Origin: Chitinophaga pinensis
Lineage (GTDB): Bacteria > Bacteroidota > Bacteroidia > Chitinophagales > UBA10324
Reading direction: 5' to 3'
Assembly: GCA_945892775.1 (NCBI GenBank)
Contig: CAMDDP010000022.1
Span: forward strand, 1 to 50,565
Length of the DNA: 50,565 nt
The notes below the pieces were generated by a model. It worked only from the letters and a program-made list of their open reading frames with translations, did no database searches and was not told the DNA's origin. The position numbers and the translations under genes were made by a program. This document shows positions 1 to 7,974 of this stretch, piece by piece (within the stretch, counting starts at the first letter, position 1; each line of letters opens with the position of its first letter).

Positions 1-2162
1 ACATGAACAAAATCCGATTTAGTAATTGTGTCTTTACACCCCCAATATGTAGTAGCAATTAAGGTAACATCAAAATCACCACTGTTGCTATAGATATTGC
101 TTGGATTTTCATCAGATGAAGAGCCTCCATCCCCAAACACCCAAGTATATGTTGAATCCCCTCCACTTGATTGATTAGTAAAAAATACTTCTAAAGGATC
201 GCAACCTTCTGTTGGGGCTCCTGTAAAATTAGCTGTTGGATTAGGATGAACATTTGCATAAAGTGTATCTTTTGAAGTGCAACCAGTTAAGTCAGTCACT
301 TGCAAATACACTGGTTTTACACCAGCATTATCCCATGATAAACTATATGGACCCCAGCCCGAACCACTAATAACATTTGCATTACCGAACCCCCAGTTGT
401 TTAACAGCCCTACCGAGCTAGCTAGATAGTTTACCGTTGTTAATTGTTTAGGACAAATGTTAGAGGGACTTAATGAAAAATTTGAACTAGGAAGGGGGTT
501 AACAAAAATAAAAATAGAATCGTTTTGAATACAACTTCCACTTGAAACATTTAAAAAATAGGTTGTAGGAATCGTAGGATTTGCAAATGGATTTGTTTGT
601 GTTGAATTAAACGAGGATCCAACGCTTGTCCAATCAACATTGTAGGTAGCACTCCCCCCCCCTGTAATTCCTGAAAACAAATGAACTTGGTCTCCAAGGC
701 ATATCGTATCTTGACTGGAAGTCGGATTTAATACAAGTGATGGAAGCACAAACACAATAATTGTATCCTTGTTTTTACAATTTGAACTTAAATCACTTTC
801 AACATAATAGGTTGTTGTTACTCCAGGAATCGCAATTGGATTATAGATAGCAGCATTACTTAATCCCGTAACAGGAGTCCATGAAAAAATTGCTCCCCCT
901 GTAACAATAAGTTGAGTCGAAGTATCAGGCCAACACAAAGAAATATCTGGTCCAGTGTATGTTGACTGTGGAACATTAATTACAAAAGAATAAGCTGATT
1001 GACCAAAAACCGGACAAGCATCGTCACTCATTGTAACCGTAATTACATAATTCCCGGTATCAATTCCTGTTGGCGTCCATACCAAATGAATTTTAGAAGA
1101 GTCGACACCAAAATTTGTAACAGAATAGGTGCCTCCATTTAAAACCGTAGCAATATTTGAGAAGAGACTTAAATTATTTCCATCAGGATCATGACTAAAA
1201 ATATCAAAAGACATTGAACTTCCAGGACAAACTTCAATTATATTAGTACCTGTTATTACGCCACCTTGGAGATTCTCAAAATTATTTAACACTTGTTCGG
1301 GAGCTAAATTTGCACAATTCAATACAACAACTTGAATGTCGCGCATTACAGACCCAATCAAAGTATCATTTCTATACTCTTCAATTCTGATAGCAAGGCA
1401 AGTAATTTCAAGATTTGAAGCAATTAAAGTAATTTGTCCTGTTGCCGGATTAAAACCAACTGAACCAGATGGTGTTGTTAACGGATAGGCAGAATTAAAA
1501 GGAGCATTGTATTGGAAAGGAACCCCACCTGCAAAATCAGATAAAGGATCTACTAAACTATAAACAAGGGAATCACCGTCAGGATCATAACCCCCATTGT
1601 TATAATTTATTAATTGACCTTGACAAATGTATGGAACCGGCAATGCGCTAAAAGCAGGTGAATCATCGCAAGTAGCAACGGCTTTATTCCAAGTAGCTTC
1701 AACACGGACTCCAGTATTTAAAGGGCCAATTATATTTGTTATTGATCCATTTCTACAGCAAGACTCCCAAGCAAAAAGATAGTCTGTACAAGGTTGTGTA
1801 AGTTGAATGCTTCCAGAGTACTTGAATTGCTGAACACCAGGCAATGTGCCGCCATTACAGGTACTATTATTAATTTGCAATGGGCAAAGAGGAGATACCT
1901 CAATACCATTTCCAACTTGGAATACAGTAACAGAAGTAAAAATACCACAACTCGCTGATGAAACGTCGATGGTATAAGAACCTTGCAATTGTGCAGAGCC
2001 AGGACTACAATCACGATAAAGTGATAAATTAAATTCCACGATATTATTCGGCAGACATTTAAAAGATAAGTCGGCACCCATTATATGAGTTGCTTTTGCA
2101 TTGTTTGCAAATAAAATAATAATACAAAAAAAGAACGAGAAGCAAAACATCTTTTTAATCAT
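1..2162 (-). CDS. Secreted PKD-domain surface protein, C-terminus beyond window edge
   Basis: The frame is open from an ATG at 2162 to the left edge with no stop, giving 720 complete codons. I translated it directly from the minus strand. It begins with a signal peptide (MIKKMFCF then a hydrophobic run) that probably ends at NNAKA, before THIMGADL. The mature N-terminus has many paired Cys, a YDPDGDSL motif, a VGFNPATGQI segment, an EYRNDTLIGSVMRD segment and Ig-like stretches. The visible C-terminal end is a PKD domain (PTEGCDPLEVFF, TWVFGDGG). The N-terminal part is clearly paralogous to the protein at 35250-37979. Proteins of this type in Bacteroidota are exported by T9SS and end in a gliding-motility-type C-terminal domain; that end is outside the window. 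A promoter lies just upstream. The exact function (adhesin or matrix protein) is inferred. Confidence 0.85.
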   Translation of the reverse strand, partial: MIKKMFCFSFFFCIIILFANNAKATHIMGADLSFKCLPNNIVEFNLSLYRDCSPGSAQLQGSYTIDVSSASCGIFTSVTVFQVGNGIEVSPLCPLQINNSTCNGGTLPGVQQFKYSGSIQLTQPCTDYLFAWESCCRNGSITNIIGPLNTGVRVEATWNKAVATCDDSPAFSALPVPYICQGQLINYNNGGYDPDGDSLVYSLVDPLSDFAGGVPFQYNAPFNSAYPLTTPSGSVGFNPATGQITLIASNLEITCLAIRIEEYRNDTLIGSVMRDIQVVVLNCANLAPEQVLNNFENLQGGVITGTNIIEVCPGSSMSFDIFSHDPDGNNLSLFSNIATVLNGGTYSVTNFGVDSSKIHLVWTPTGIDTGNYVITVTMSDDACPVFGQSAYSFVINVPQSTYTGPDISLCWPDTSTQLIVTGGAIFSWTPVTGLSNAAIYNPIAIPGVTTTYYVESDLSSNCKNKDTIIVFVLPSLVLNPTSSQDTICLGDQVHLFSGITGGGSATYNVDWTSVGSSFNSTQTNPFANPTIPTTYFLNVSSGSCIQNDSIFIFVNPLPSSNFSLSPSNICPKQLTTVNYLASSVGLLNNWGFGNANVISGSGWGPYSLSWDNAGVKPVYLQVTDLTGCTSKDTLYANVHPNPTANFTGAPTEGCDPLEVFFTNQSSGGDSTYTWVFGDGGSSSDENPSNIYSNSGDFDVTLIATTYWGCKDTITKSDFVH

Positions 2163-2185
2163 AAAAATTCATTTTTTTAATTGTT

Positions 2186-2215
2186 CAAATATAGAAATCG
2201 ATTTTGAAGCAACAA
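2186..2215 (-). promoter_or_regulatory. Bacteroidota-type promoter for the PKD protein gene
   Basis: Read on the minus strand, TTG (2215-2213) is followed after exactly 19 bases by TATATTTG (2193-2186). This matches the Bacteroidota primary sigma consensus TTG-N19-TAnnTTTG. Transcription would start near 2180, about 20 bases before the ATG at 2162. Confidence 0.6.
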
Positions 2216-2248
2216 GCCTTTTACAAAAAAAATAGATAAAATTCTTTC

Positions 2249-3097
2249 CTATTCAAAAGAGAAATTTTTTACAAAAATATTGGGATATTGTTTAAACAAC
2301 AACCCCGCATTATTTGTACTTGAAGATTTTTTAAAGATTCCAAAAACAGATGAGCCACTTCCACTCATCAAAGAAAACAACGCGCCATTATCATAAAAAA
2401 AAGATTTCCACTTTTGAATTTCTGGATACTTAGAGAAAACCAGATTCTCAAAATCATTAAATATTACATGCTTCCATTCTTCCAGCTTAGCATTAATAAA
2501 ATGTTCTTTCAAATTACTAGCAGAAATCAACCCATTCAACTTTCTAAAATCTATAAGCAAATTATAGGCTGTAGCTGTATCAACATGAACTTCTGGATAT
2601 GCTATTGCAACAAAATAATCTTTCAGTTCAGTTTCAATAAAAGAGAGTTTCTCTCCTCGTCCTTCTACATACATGGGCGTATCATAAATAAAAAATGCAC
2701 AATCACTCCCGATTTGAAGGGCAAATTCAATTAATTCATTATTAGAAAGCTCAAGGTTAAATTTTTTATTCAAAAGCTTTAAAGTGAATGCCCCATCTGA
2801 TGACCCACCACCAAGACCTGCACCCATTGGAATTTTTTTCAGCAGATGAATATGAACAGTCGGAAATTTTCTTACGCCTCTGAGTATTTTTAATGCTTTG
2901 ATACAACTATTATTTATTGCGTCGCCCTCTACTTTTTCTCCATAAAAAAACAACTCATCATTTTCTGCCTCAATAATTTCAATTGCATCACAGAGGGGGA
3001 CAGGAATAAAAATACTTTGCAGATTGTGATACCCATCACCTCGTTTGTCAAGAATCGTTAGTCCTAGATTTATTTTACAATTAGGAAATACAACCAT
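2249..3097 (-). CDS. ispE: 4-diphosphocytidyl-2-C-methyl-D-erythritol kinase
   Basis: IspE phosphorylates CDP-methylerythritol in the non-mevalonate (MEP) pathway to isoprenoid precursors, in the cytosol. The 282-residue length is normal. The N-terminus PNCKINLGL and RGDGYHNLQS is typical, the GHMP-kinase phosphate loop PMGAGLGGGSSDG lies around residues 90-103, and the C-terminal glycine motif MSGSGSSVFG closes the active site. It starts one base after the stop of the DUF58 gene, so the two are probably cotranscribed and translationally coupled. No Shine-Dalgarno is visible. Identification is firm. Confidence 0.95.
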   Translation of the reverse strand: MVVFPNCKINLGLTILDKRGDGYHNLQSIFIPVPLCDAIEIIEAENDELFFYGEKVEGDAINNSCIKALKILRGVRKFPTVHIHLLKKIPMGAGLGGGSSDGAFTLKLLNKKFNLELSNNELIEFALQIGSDCAFFIYDTPMYVEGRGEKLSFIETELKDYFVAIAYPEVHVDTATAYNLLIDFRKLNGLISASNLKEHFINAKLEEWKHVIFNDFENLVFSKYPEIQKWKSFFYDNGALFSLMSGSGSSVFGIFKKSSSTNNAGLLFKQYPNIFVKNFSFE

Positions 3098-3098
3098 A

Positions 3099-4055
3099 TT
3101 ACATTAAACGGGTTCGTTTTAATAAATAGGGAGTTAGTATCTGTTGAAATCCTTGGTTAATATCTGCCTCAATTAAATCAATTCGGTTTTGTCCACAACG
3201 AAGTTTTATTTCTTTTTCCAGTTGATGCATTCTGTCGGTATAATTTTTTTTAAATTCTGTTGGCTGTAACTTAATCTTTTCTCCTGTTTCTAAATCAACA
3301 AATTGATAGGGTCGGTTTTCAAACTCAAATTCAATTTCTTTTTTTCGATCTACTACATAAAAAAGTATTACCTCATGTTTATTGTATCTAAGATGCTGAA
3401 GTGCTGCAAATAATTTTTCCATTCGCTCCTTATCACCTACTGCATCATCCAACATATCGGTAAATAAAACAACCAAAGAACGACGATGAATAGTTTCAGC
3501 TATTAAATGAATAGCATCGGCAGCGGAAGTTTTTTTCTGTTGGATCCCTTGTTCACGCTCTAATAGTTTCTCAAGATGGGAAATTAATAAGCGATGATGT
3601 TGGGTGGTTGAACGAACCTGAGAATTTAATTCTATCTCATTTGCAAATAAGTGAAGTGCAAATGCATCTCGTTGTTTTTTCAACAGCTCCATCAACGCCG
3701 CCGCTGCAACGGAACAAAACTGAATCTTAGATAAAATTTTTCGTTGTGTTCTTTCACTTTCATCCGGATAATACATAGAAGATGAAACATCCATTACAAT
3801 GTGACATCGAAGATTTGTTTCCTCTTCATATTTCTTTACAAACATTTTATCAGAACGAGCAAAAACCTTCCAGTCCATATTTCGAGTAGACTCTCCTTGG
3901 TTATACAATCTATGTTCAGCAAATTCAACTGAAAAACCATGAAAAGGACTTTTATGCATTCCAATAATAAACCCTTCCACAGCTTGTTTAGCAAGTAGCT
4001 CAAGATTTCCGGTTTGCGCTAGCAATGATGGATCAATTAAATTTTCAAATGGCAT
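3099..4055 (-). CDS. DUF58 domain protein (vWA-like fold)
   Basis: This 318-residue cytosolic protein has the DUF58 hallmark near residues 55-75 (GESTRNMDWKVFARSD, then MFVKKYEEE). A MIDAS-like metal site DVSSSM follows near residues 89-94, and a second acidic strand VVLFTDMLDD lies near residue 196. DUF58 proteins usually sit beside a MoxR-type AAA ATPase and vWA proteins of the Bat or aerotolerance cluster and are thought to help assemble or fold partner proteins. Here there is no moxR next to it; the partner gene is ispE, one base downstream. A BatA-like protein is encoded far away at 22588-24618. The family is clear, the cellular role is not. Confidence 0.88.
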   Translation of the reverse strand: MPFENLIDPSLLAQTGNLELLAKQAVEGFIIGMHKSPFHGFSVEFAEHRLYNQGESTRNMDWKVFARSDKMFVKKYEEETNLRCHIVMDVSSSMYYPDESERTQRKILSKIQFCSVAAAALMELLKKQRDAFALHLFANEIELNSQVRSTTQHHRLLISHLEKLLEREQGIQQKKTSAADAIHLIAETIHRRSLVVLFTDMLDDAVGDKERMEKLFAALQHLRYNKHEVILFYVVDRKKEIEFEFENRPYQFVDLETGEKIKLQPTEFKKNYTDRMHQLEKEIKLRCGQNRIDLIEADINQGFQQILTPYLLKRTRLM

Positions 4056-4168
4056 GCAGTAAAACTAAATATCAGAAGTTGAATGTATAAAAAGTAAAAA
4101 TGATTTGATTGTTCAAATAGCAAGGTCAAATAAATAATTATGGAAAAAATATTTAAAAATCTTTTTTT

Positions 4169-5053
4169 TTATTTTTTTCGCTCCACCAACTCAACTCTTA
4201 TTTTTTCTTTCAGGGAATCGCTAACAGGTGTAAGGGGTAGGCGAACATGTGGCTCGCATAAATTCATTTGTGATAAGATTTCCTTTACCCCACTAGGGTT
4301 TCCTTCAAGAAACATTAACTCAGTAATATTCAACAGTTGATAATGATCTTTTTCGGCGAGTGAAAGTCTTCCTGATAAGGCCGCACGCACCATTCTTGAA
4401 GTTTCTTTTGGGAAAGCATTAGCAGCTACACTTATTACACCGTCCATTCCAAAAGAAATACAAGGAAGAGTAATAGGATCGTCACCAGAAATAACCAAAA
4501 AATCATTTGAACGACCTTGAACAATATGCATCATCTGCATCAAATTTCCTGATGCTTCTTTTATTCCAATTATCTTTTCAGACGCATTTGCCAACCTCAA
4601 TGTTGTTTCGGCAGTGAGATTACTCATAGTGCGGGATGGAACATTGTAAAGAATAATTGGCAATGGACTACTTGCCGCGAGTGTAATGAAGTGCTGATAA
4701 ATTCCTTCTTGAGATGGTTTATTATAATAAGGACTAACAGAAAGGATGGCATCATACCCTTCCAAATTTAAATTGCTCATCTGACTTACCACTTCACTCG
4801 TATTACTCCCCCCTACTCCAGCTACTAAACCTATTTTGTTTTTGGCACGGTTGAGTATAAAAGAAAACACTTCTTGTTTTTCATCATTGCTTAGTGTGAC
4901 AGATTCGCCAGTTGTGCCGAGTACAACAATGTATTCGCATTTTCCTTTTATGATGTGGTCAACAATAACGCCAAGCGCATTAAAGTTAATTCGCTTGTCA
5001 GCAAAAAAGGGAGTAACAATTGCTACACCAGTTCCTCTTAATTTTGAATTCAT
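4169..5053 (-). CDS. dapA: 4-hydroxy-tetrahydrodipicolinate synthase
   Basis: DapA condenses pyruvate with aspartate semialdehyde, the first committed step to lysine and meso-diaminopimelate. Class I aldolase features are present: GTTGES (residues 47-52), the catalytic tyrosine in ILYNVPSRT (around 134-142) and the Schiff-base lysine in IGIKEASGN (around 162-170). At 294 residues it is full length. Its ATG follows the stop of the DUF6913-like gene by three bases, so accA, that gene and dapA look like one transcription unit. Downstream is about 110 bases of T-rich sequence before the DUF58 gene. Confidence 0.96.
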   Translation of the reverse strand: MNSKLRGTGVAIVTPFFADKRINFNALGVIVDHIIKGKCEYIVVLGTTGESVTLSNDEKQEVFSFILNRAKNKIGLVAGVGGSNTSEVVSQMSNLNLEGYDAILSVSPYYNKPSQEGIYQHFITLAASSPLPIILYNVPSRTMSNLTAETTLRLANASEKIIGIKEASGNLMQMMHIVQGRSNDFLVISGDDPITLPCISFGMDGVISVAANAFPKETSRMVRAALSGRLSLAEKDHYQLLNITELMFLEGNPSGVKEILSQMNLCEPHVRLPLTPVSDSLKEKIRVELVERKK

Positions 5054-5056
5054 AAT

Positions 5057-5578
5057 TTAAAGAATATCTAAGTAATGCTTTACTTGGTCAATGTATTTTT
5101 GCAAAGTTTTATTTCCCTTTAAATCAATCATGAGATCGTAACAATACAATTTTTGAGGGTCATATAATCCAACGCGATAAGATGCCTGGGAAAGTGCCGC
5201 AATGTACTCGAGTGGCAAATTCTCTTTTATGCTAACATTAATAAGAATATCAAATTTTCGGTCAATGAATTCATCCACTAAAACTCCGGAAGGTTCAAGA
5301 CACCAATTCAAATTATTTTTATTGAAGTGGGGGAAATTAAAATTGATAGCAGCTTTGGGAATGTTATAATACCCGAACATATAAATTTTCTTCTTCAAAA
5401 CTTTCAAGGAATCAACAAACTGATTAATGATTGCTGTTTGATCCACATCAGTTGCATCGAAAATTATCCCAATTTCTTTAGCATCTTTTATGTTTAATAA
5501 TTGACGATTTGCTTTATGAAACTTCAACTCCTTTTTTAAGAAATAAAAGTGAAGCCATTTTTTAATTTGATTAATCAT
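5057..5578 (-). CDS. Conserved Bacteroidota protein resembling DUF6913
   Basis: A 173-residue protein with no signal peptide and a basic N-terminus (IKKWLHFYFLKKELKFHKAN). It has alternating strand-helix segments such as IGIIFDATD, KKIYMFGYYN and FDILINVSIKENLPLEYI, suggesting a small alpha/beta fold. From memory it resembles the DUF6913 family found next to dapA in Bacteroidota; the function is unknown. It sits between accA (18 bases) and dapA (3 bases), so it is cotranscribed with both. The tight coupling to dapA is the only functional hint. Confidence 0.75.
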   Translation of the reverse strand: MINQIKKWLHFYFLKKELKFHKANRQLLNIKDAKEIGIIFDATDVDQTAIINQFVDSLKVLKKKIYMFGYYNIPKAAINFNFPHFNKNNLNWCLEPSGVLVDEFIDRKFDILINVSIKENLPLEYIAALSQASYRVGLYDPQKLYCYDLMIDLKGNKTLQKYIDQVKHYLDIL

Positions 5579-5596
5579 CGAGAAGCCAAAATAACA

Positions 5597-6547
5597 TTAA
5601 TCGTTGAATACTCCCATTGATGAAAATTTTTCTATCCTCATTTCAATTCGCTCTTCGGACTTTAAATTTTCCAACTCGGCAATGTGTTTTTTAATTTCCT
5701 TCTTTAAAATCATTGCCATTTCATCTGGATTATTATGTGCACCGCCAATTGGTTCACGAATTATTCCATCAATTAATTTAAATTGCTTCATGTGCTCAGG
5801 AGTCAATTTTAATTCTTCGGCTGCCTGTTCTTTAAAATCCCAACTGTGCCATAGAATAGAGGAACATGACTCTGGTGAAATAACAGAGTACCATGTATTT
5901 TCAAGCATTAACACCTTATCACCAATGCCGATTCCAAGTGCCCCACCAGAAGCTCCTTCACCAATAATAATACAGATAACAGGCACTTTTAAAGTGGTCA
6001 TTTCCATTAAATTTTTTGCAATGGCTTCACCCTGTCCGCGCTCTTCAGCCTCTAAACCAGGATAAGCTCCCGGGGTATCAATTAACGAAACAATTGGAAT
6101 GTTAAACTTCTCCGCCATCTTCATTAACCGTAACGCTTTTCGGTAGCCTTCGGGATTCGCCATTCCAAAATTGCGATACTGGCGTTGTTTTGTATTCTCA
6201 CCCTTTTGTTGCCCAATAAACATCACGGGTTTTCCATCAATTTCACCTAGACCACCAACCATAGCTTTGTCATCACCAAAGTTTCTATCACCATGCAATT
6301 CCAAAAAACGATTGCAAAGTTTGCTGATATAAAAAAGTGTGTATGGCCTTTCAGGATGCCGACTGAGTTGAACTCGCTGCCATCCGGTTAATGAACCATA
6401 AATACTTTTCTTGACTTCACTAATTTTTTCTTCTAGTTCAGTTAAAGCCGAGTCCACATCCACCTTACCGCTTTCACCAATTTTCTTGAGCTTTTCTAAC
6501 TGCTCATACAATTCTTCAATTGGTTTTTCAAAATCTAGATAAATCAT
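5597..6547 (-). CDS. accA: Acetyl-CoA carboxylase carboxyltransferase subunit alpha
   Basis: AccA with AccD forms the carboxyltransferase that moves CO2 from biotin to acetyl-CoA, the first step of fatty acid synthesis. Landmarks are [35 protein letters not shown] and [13 protein letters not shown] chose the ATG at 6547 ([17 protein letters not shown]), the normal AccA N-terminus, giving 317 residues. A longer frame reaches 6616 but adds 23 atypical residues, and its ATG lies inside a promoter -7 box at 6614-6621. It is first in a unit with the DUF6913-like gene and dapA. Confidence 0.95.
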   Translation of the reverse strand: MIYLDFEKPIEELYEQLEKLKKIGESGKVDVDSALTELEEKISEVKKSIYGSLTGWQRVQLSRHPERPYTLFYISKLCNRFLELHGDRNFGDDKAMVGGLGEIDGKPVMFIGQQKGENTKQRQYRNFGMANPEGYRKALRLMKMAEKFNIPIVSLIDTPGAYPGLEAEERGQGEAIAKNLMEMTTLKVPVICIIIGEGASGGALGIGIGDKVLMLENTWYSVISPESCSSILWHSWDFKEQAAEELKLTPEHMKQFKLIDGIIREPIGGAHNNPDEMAMILKKEIKKHIAELENLKSEERIEMRIEKFSSMGVFND

Positions 6548-6613
6548 TTCAGTTTGTTTTGTTGAATGAAGTAACCCGCCATTAAAAACAGCAAATCTCA
6601 AATCATCATTCAA

Positions 6614-6621
6614 CAAAAATA
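6614..6621 (-). promoter_or_regulatory. Putative -7 promoter element for accA
   Basis: The minus strand reads TATTTTTG, a perfect match to the Bacteroidota -7 consensus TAnnTTTG, about 65 bases before the accA ATG. No TTG is found at the ideal -33 distance, so support is partial. It argues against the longer accA frame starting at 6616. Confidence 0.4.
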
Positions 6622-6697
6622 TTAATTTCTTAGTAGGATGGAAATACGAATGAAAAAATGTTATTAAATAAAATACCGCACCTATTAATCTTTGGAT

Positions 6698-6730
6698 ACT
6701 CCATTTTTTGAGACTTTAAAAAACTGGAGT
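6698..6730. terminator. Inverted repeat after the deoxynucleoside kinase gene
   Basis: ACTCCATTTTTT (6698-6709) pairs with AAAAAA-C-TGGAGT (6718-6730), a 12-bp stem with one bulged base and an 8-base loop. It lies in the 162-base gap between the kinase gene and accA. It may end transcription of folK-kinase on the minus strand. The run of T is inside the stem rather than after it, so termination is only a suggestion. Nothing else is recognised in this gap apart from the accA promoter box. Confidence 0.35.
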
Positions 6731-6778
6731 AGCCAGTTAAAGCATTAAAAAGATAATTGTCAGAAATCATTAAAAAAA

Positions 6779-7408
6779 TTAGAAGTCATAAAAATGCATT
6801 CCAATTTTGTGGGGAGTGTTTATCCATTTTTTAATTTTATTGTAATGGGATTCGTCTTTTACAAAATCTGCATTGGTGACATTGATAATTAAAACTGGAA
6901 ATGTGTTAACAGTTTTAAAATAATCGAAATAAGTATTTTTAATACTAATTAAATAATCAGCAGATATATTCTGTTCATACTCCCTACCACGCGCACTAAT
7001 ATTTTTTAGCAATCGGTCCACATCACAATGCAGATAAACCAGTACATCAGGTTCAGGCAAAGTAGAATGAATAATCTGAAATAAACGTTGATACAACTTA
7101 AATTCATCTTCGGTCAAATTTACCTTAGCAAAAAGTAAACTCTTTATAAAAACATAGTCCGCAATAATTGTAGTTTGAAATAAATCTTGCTTGCTTAAAG
7201 TATCTTTTAATTGTTGAAATCGCTCTGCGACAAAAAACAATTCTAGTGGGAAAGCAAATCGTTCGCGGTCGGTATAAAACTGAGGTAAAAATGGATTGTC
7301 GGCAAACTGTTCCAACACCAATCGCGCATTTAATTCCGCCGCATACTTTACAGCAAGAGAAGTTTTTCCTGCTCCGATATTTCCTTCTATCACAATATAA
7401 TTATGCAT
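6779..7408 (-). CDS. Deoxynucleoside kinase
   Basis: A 209-residue kinase of the deoxyadenosine/deoxyguanosine kinase (dNK) family, which phosphorylates salvaged deoxynucleosides. The Walker A loop GNIGAGKTS is at residues 9-17, followed by LEQFADNPFLPQFY, the substrate-site region seen in this family, then FVAERFQQL and a lid with RGREYEQ. Its ATG lies inside the last codons of folK (8-base overlap), showing translational coupling. In other Bacteroidota the two activities occur next to each other or fused. Base specificity cannot be read from the sequence. Confidence 0.9.
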   Translation of the reverse strand: MHNYIVIEGNIGAGKTSLAVKYAAELNARLVLEQFADNPFLPQFYTDRERFAFPLELFFVAERFQQLKDTLSKQDLFQTTIIADYVFIKSLLFAKVNLTEDEFKLYQRLFQIIHSTLPEPDVLVYLHCDVDRLLKNISARGREYEQNISADYLISIKNTYFDYFKTVNTFPVLIINVTNADFVKDESHYNKIKKWINTPHKIGMHFYDF

Positions 7409-7916
7409 GCAATAATCTTTTCACTTCTAATTTATCAGCGCATCGATTAAGCATCTCTTTTGATGAGATATTTAAAATTGGATGAATAAAGTCAGGGGCA
7501 ATTTCAACAAGTGGTTCTAATACAAATTTCCTTTCATATAAATATGAATGTGGCACTTTCAATTTTTCTTCGTTAATAATTTCATTATTAAAATATAGAA
7601 TATCAATATCAATAATCCGTTCCTCCCATTTATCTTTCCGCACTCTTCCCATTTTTTCTTCAATAAATAAAAGTTTATTCATAAAATTTAACGCATCAAT
7701 ATTGGTTCGCATCTGCAAAACCAAGTTTAAAAATGAAGATTGATTAATATTTCCCCACGCTGCTGTTTCATAAACCGATGAAATCTTTCCCACCACTCCT
7801 ATTTCTTGTAATGAATTAATTGCCTTCTCTAACTGCTCAGAGCGATTACCAATATTACTTCCCAACGATAGATATACCAGATTCAATTTCACAACTATTG
7901 AGGCGAATGTAAACAC
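7401..7916 (-). CDS. folK: 2-amino-4-hydroxy-6-hydroxymethyldihydropteridine pyrophosphokinase
   Basis: FolK (HPPK) transfers pyrophosphate from ATP to the pterin in folate synthesis. Motifs are VYLSLGSNIGNR near the start, VYETAAWG, and the signature RKDKWEERIIDIDILYFN. At 171 residues from the ATG at 7916 it is slightly long. An in-frame GTG at 7892 (reading VKLNLVYLSLG) would give a more typical N-terminus, and a weak promoter-like TACATTCG lies between the two. I keep the ATG but regard the GTG as a real alternative. It overlaps the kinase gene downstream and is divergent from sppA. Confidence 0.93.
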   Translation of the reverse strand: MFTFASIVVKLNLVYLSLGSNIGNRSEQLEKAINSLQEIGVVGKISSVYETAAWGNINQSSFLNLVLQMRTNIDALNFMNKLLFIEEKMGRVRKDKWEERIIDIDILYFNNEIINEEKLKVPHSYLYERKFVLEPLVEIAPDFIHPILNISSKEMLNRCADKLEVKRLLHA

Positions 7917-7974
7917 AATTCAGTTTTTACTTACTTTTGACATTCTATTTAAAAAAAATTACTAAAAACATAAA

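Noticed and set aside
1739-2077. Hydrophobic 112-codon minus-strand ORF
   Set aside because: It is out of frame with the PKD protein gene, which fully explains the region.
6548-6616. Longer AccA start
   Set aside because: The added residues are not AccA-like and the ATG is inside a promoter box.
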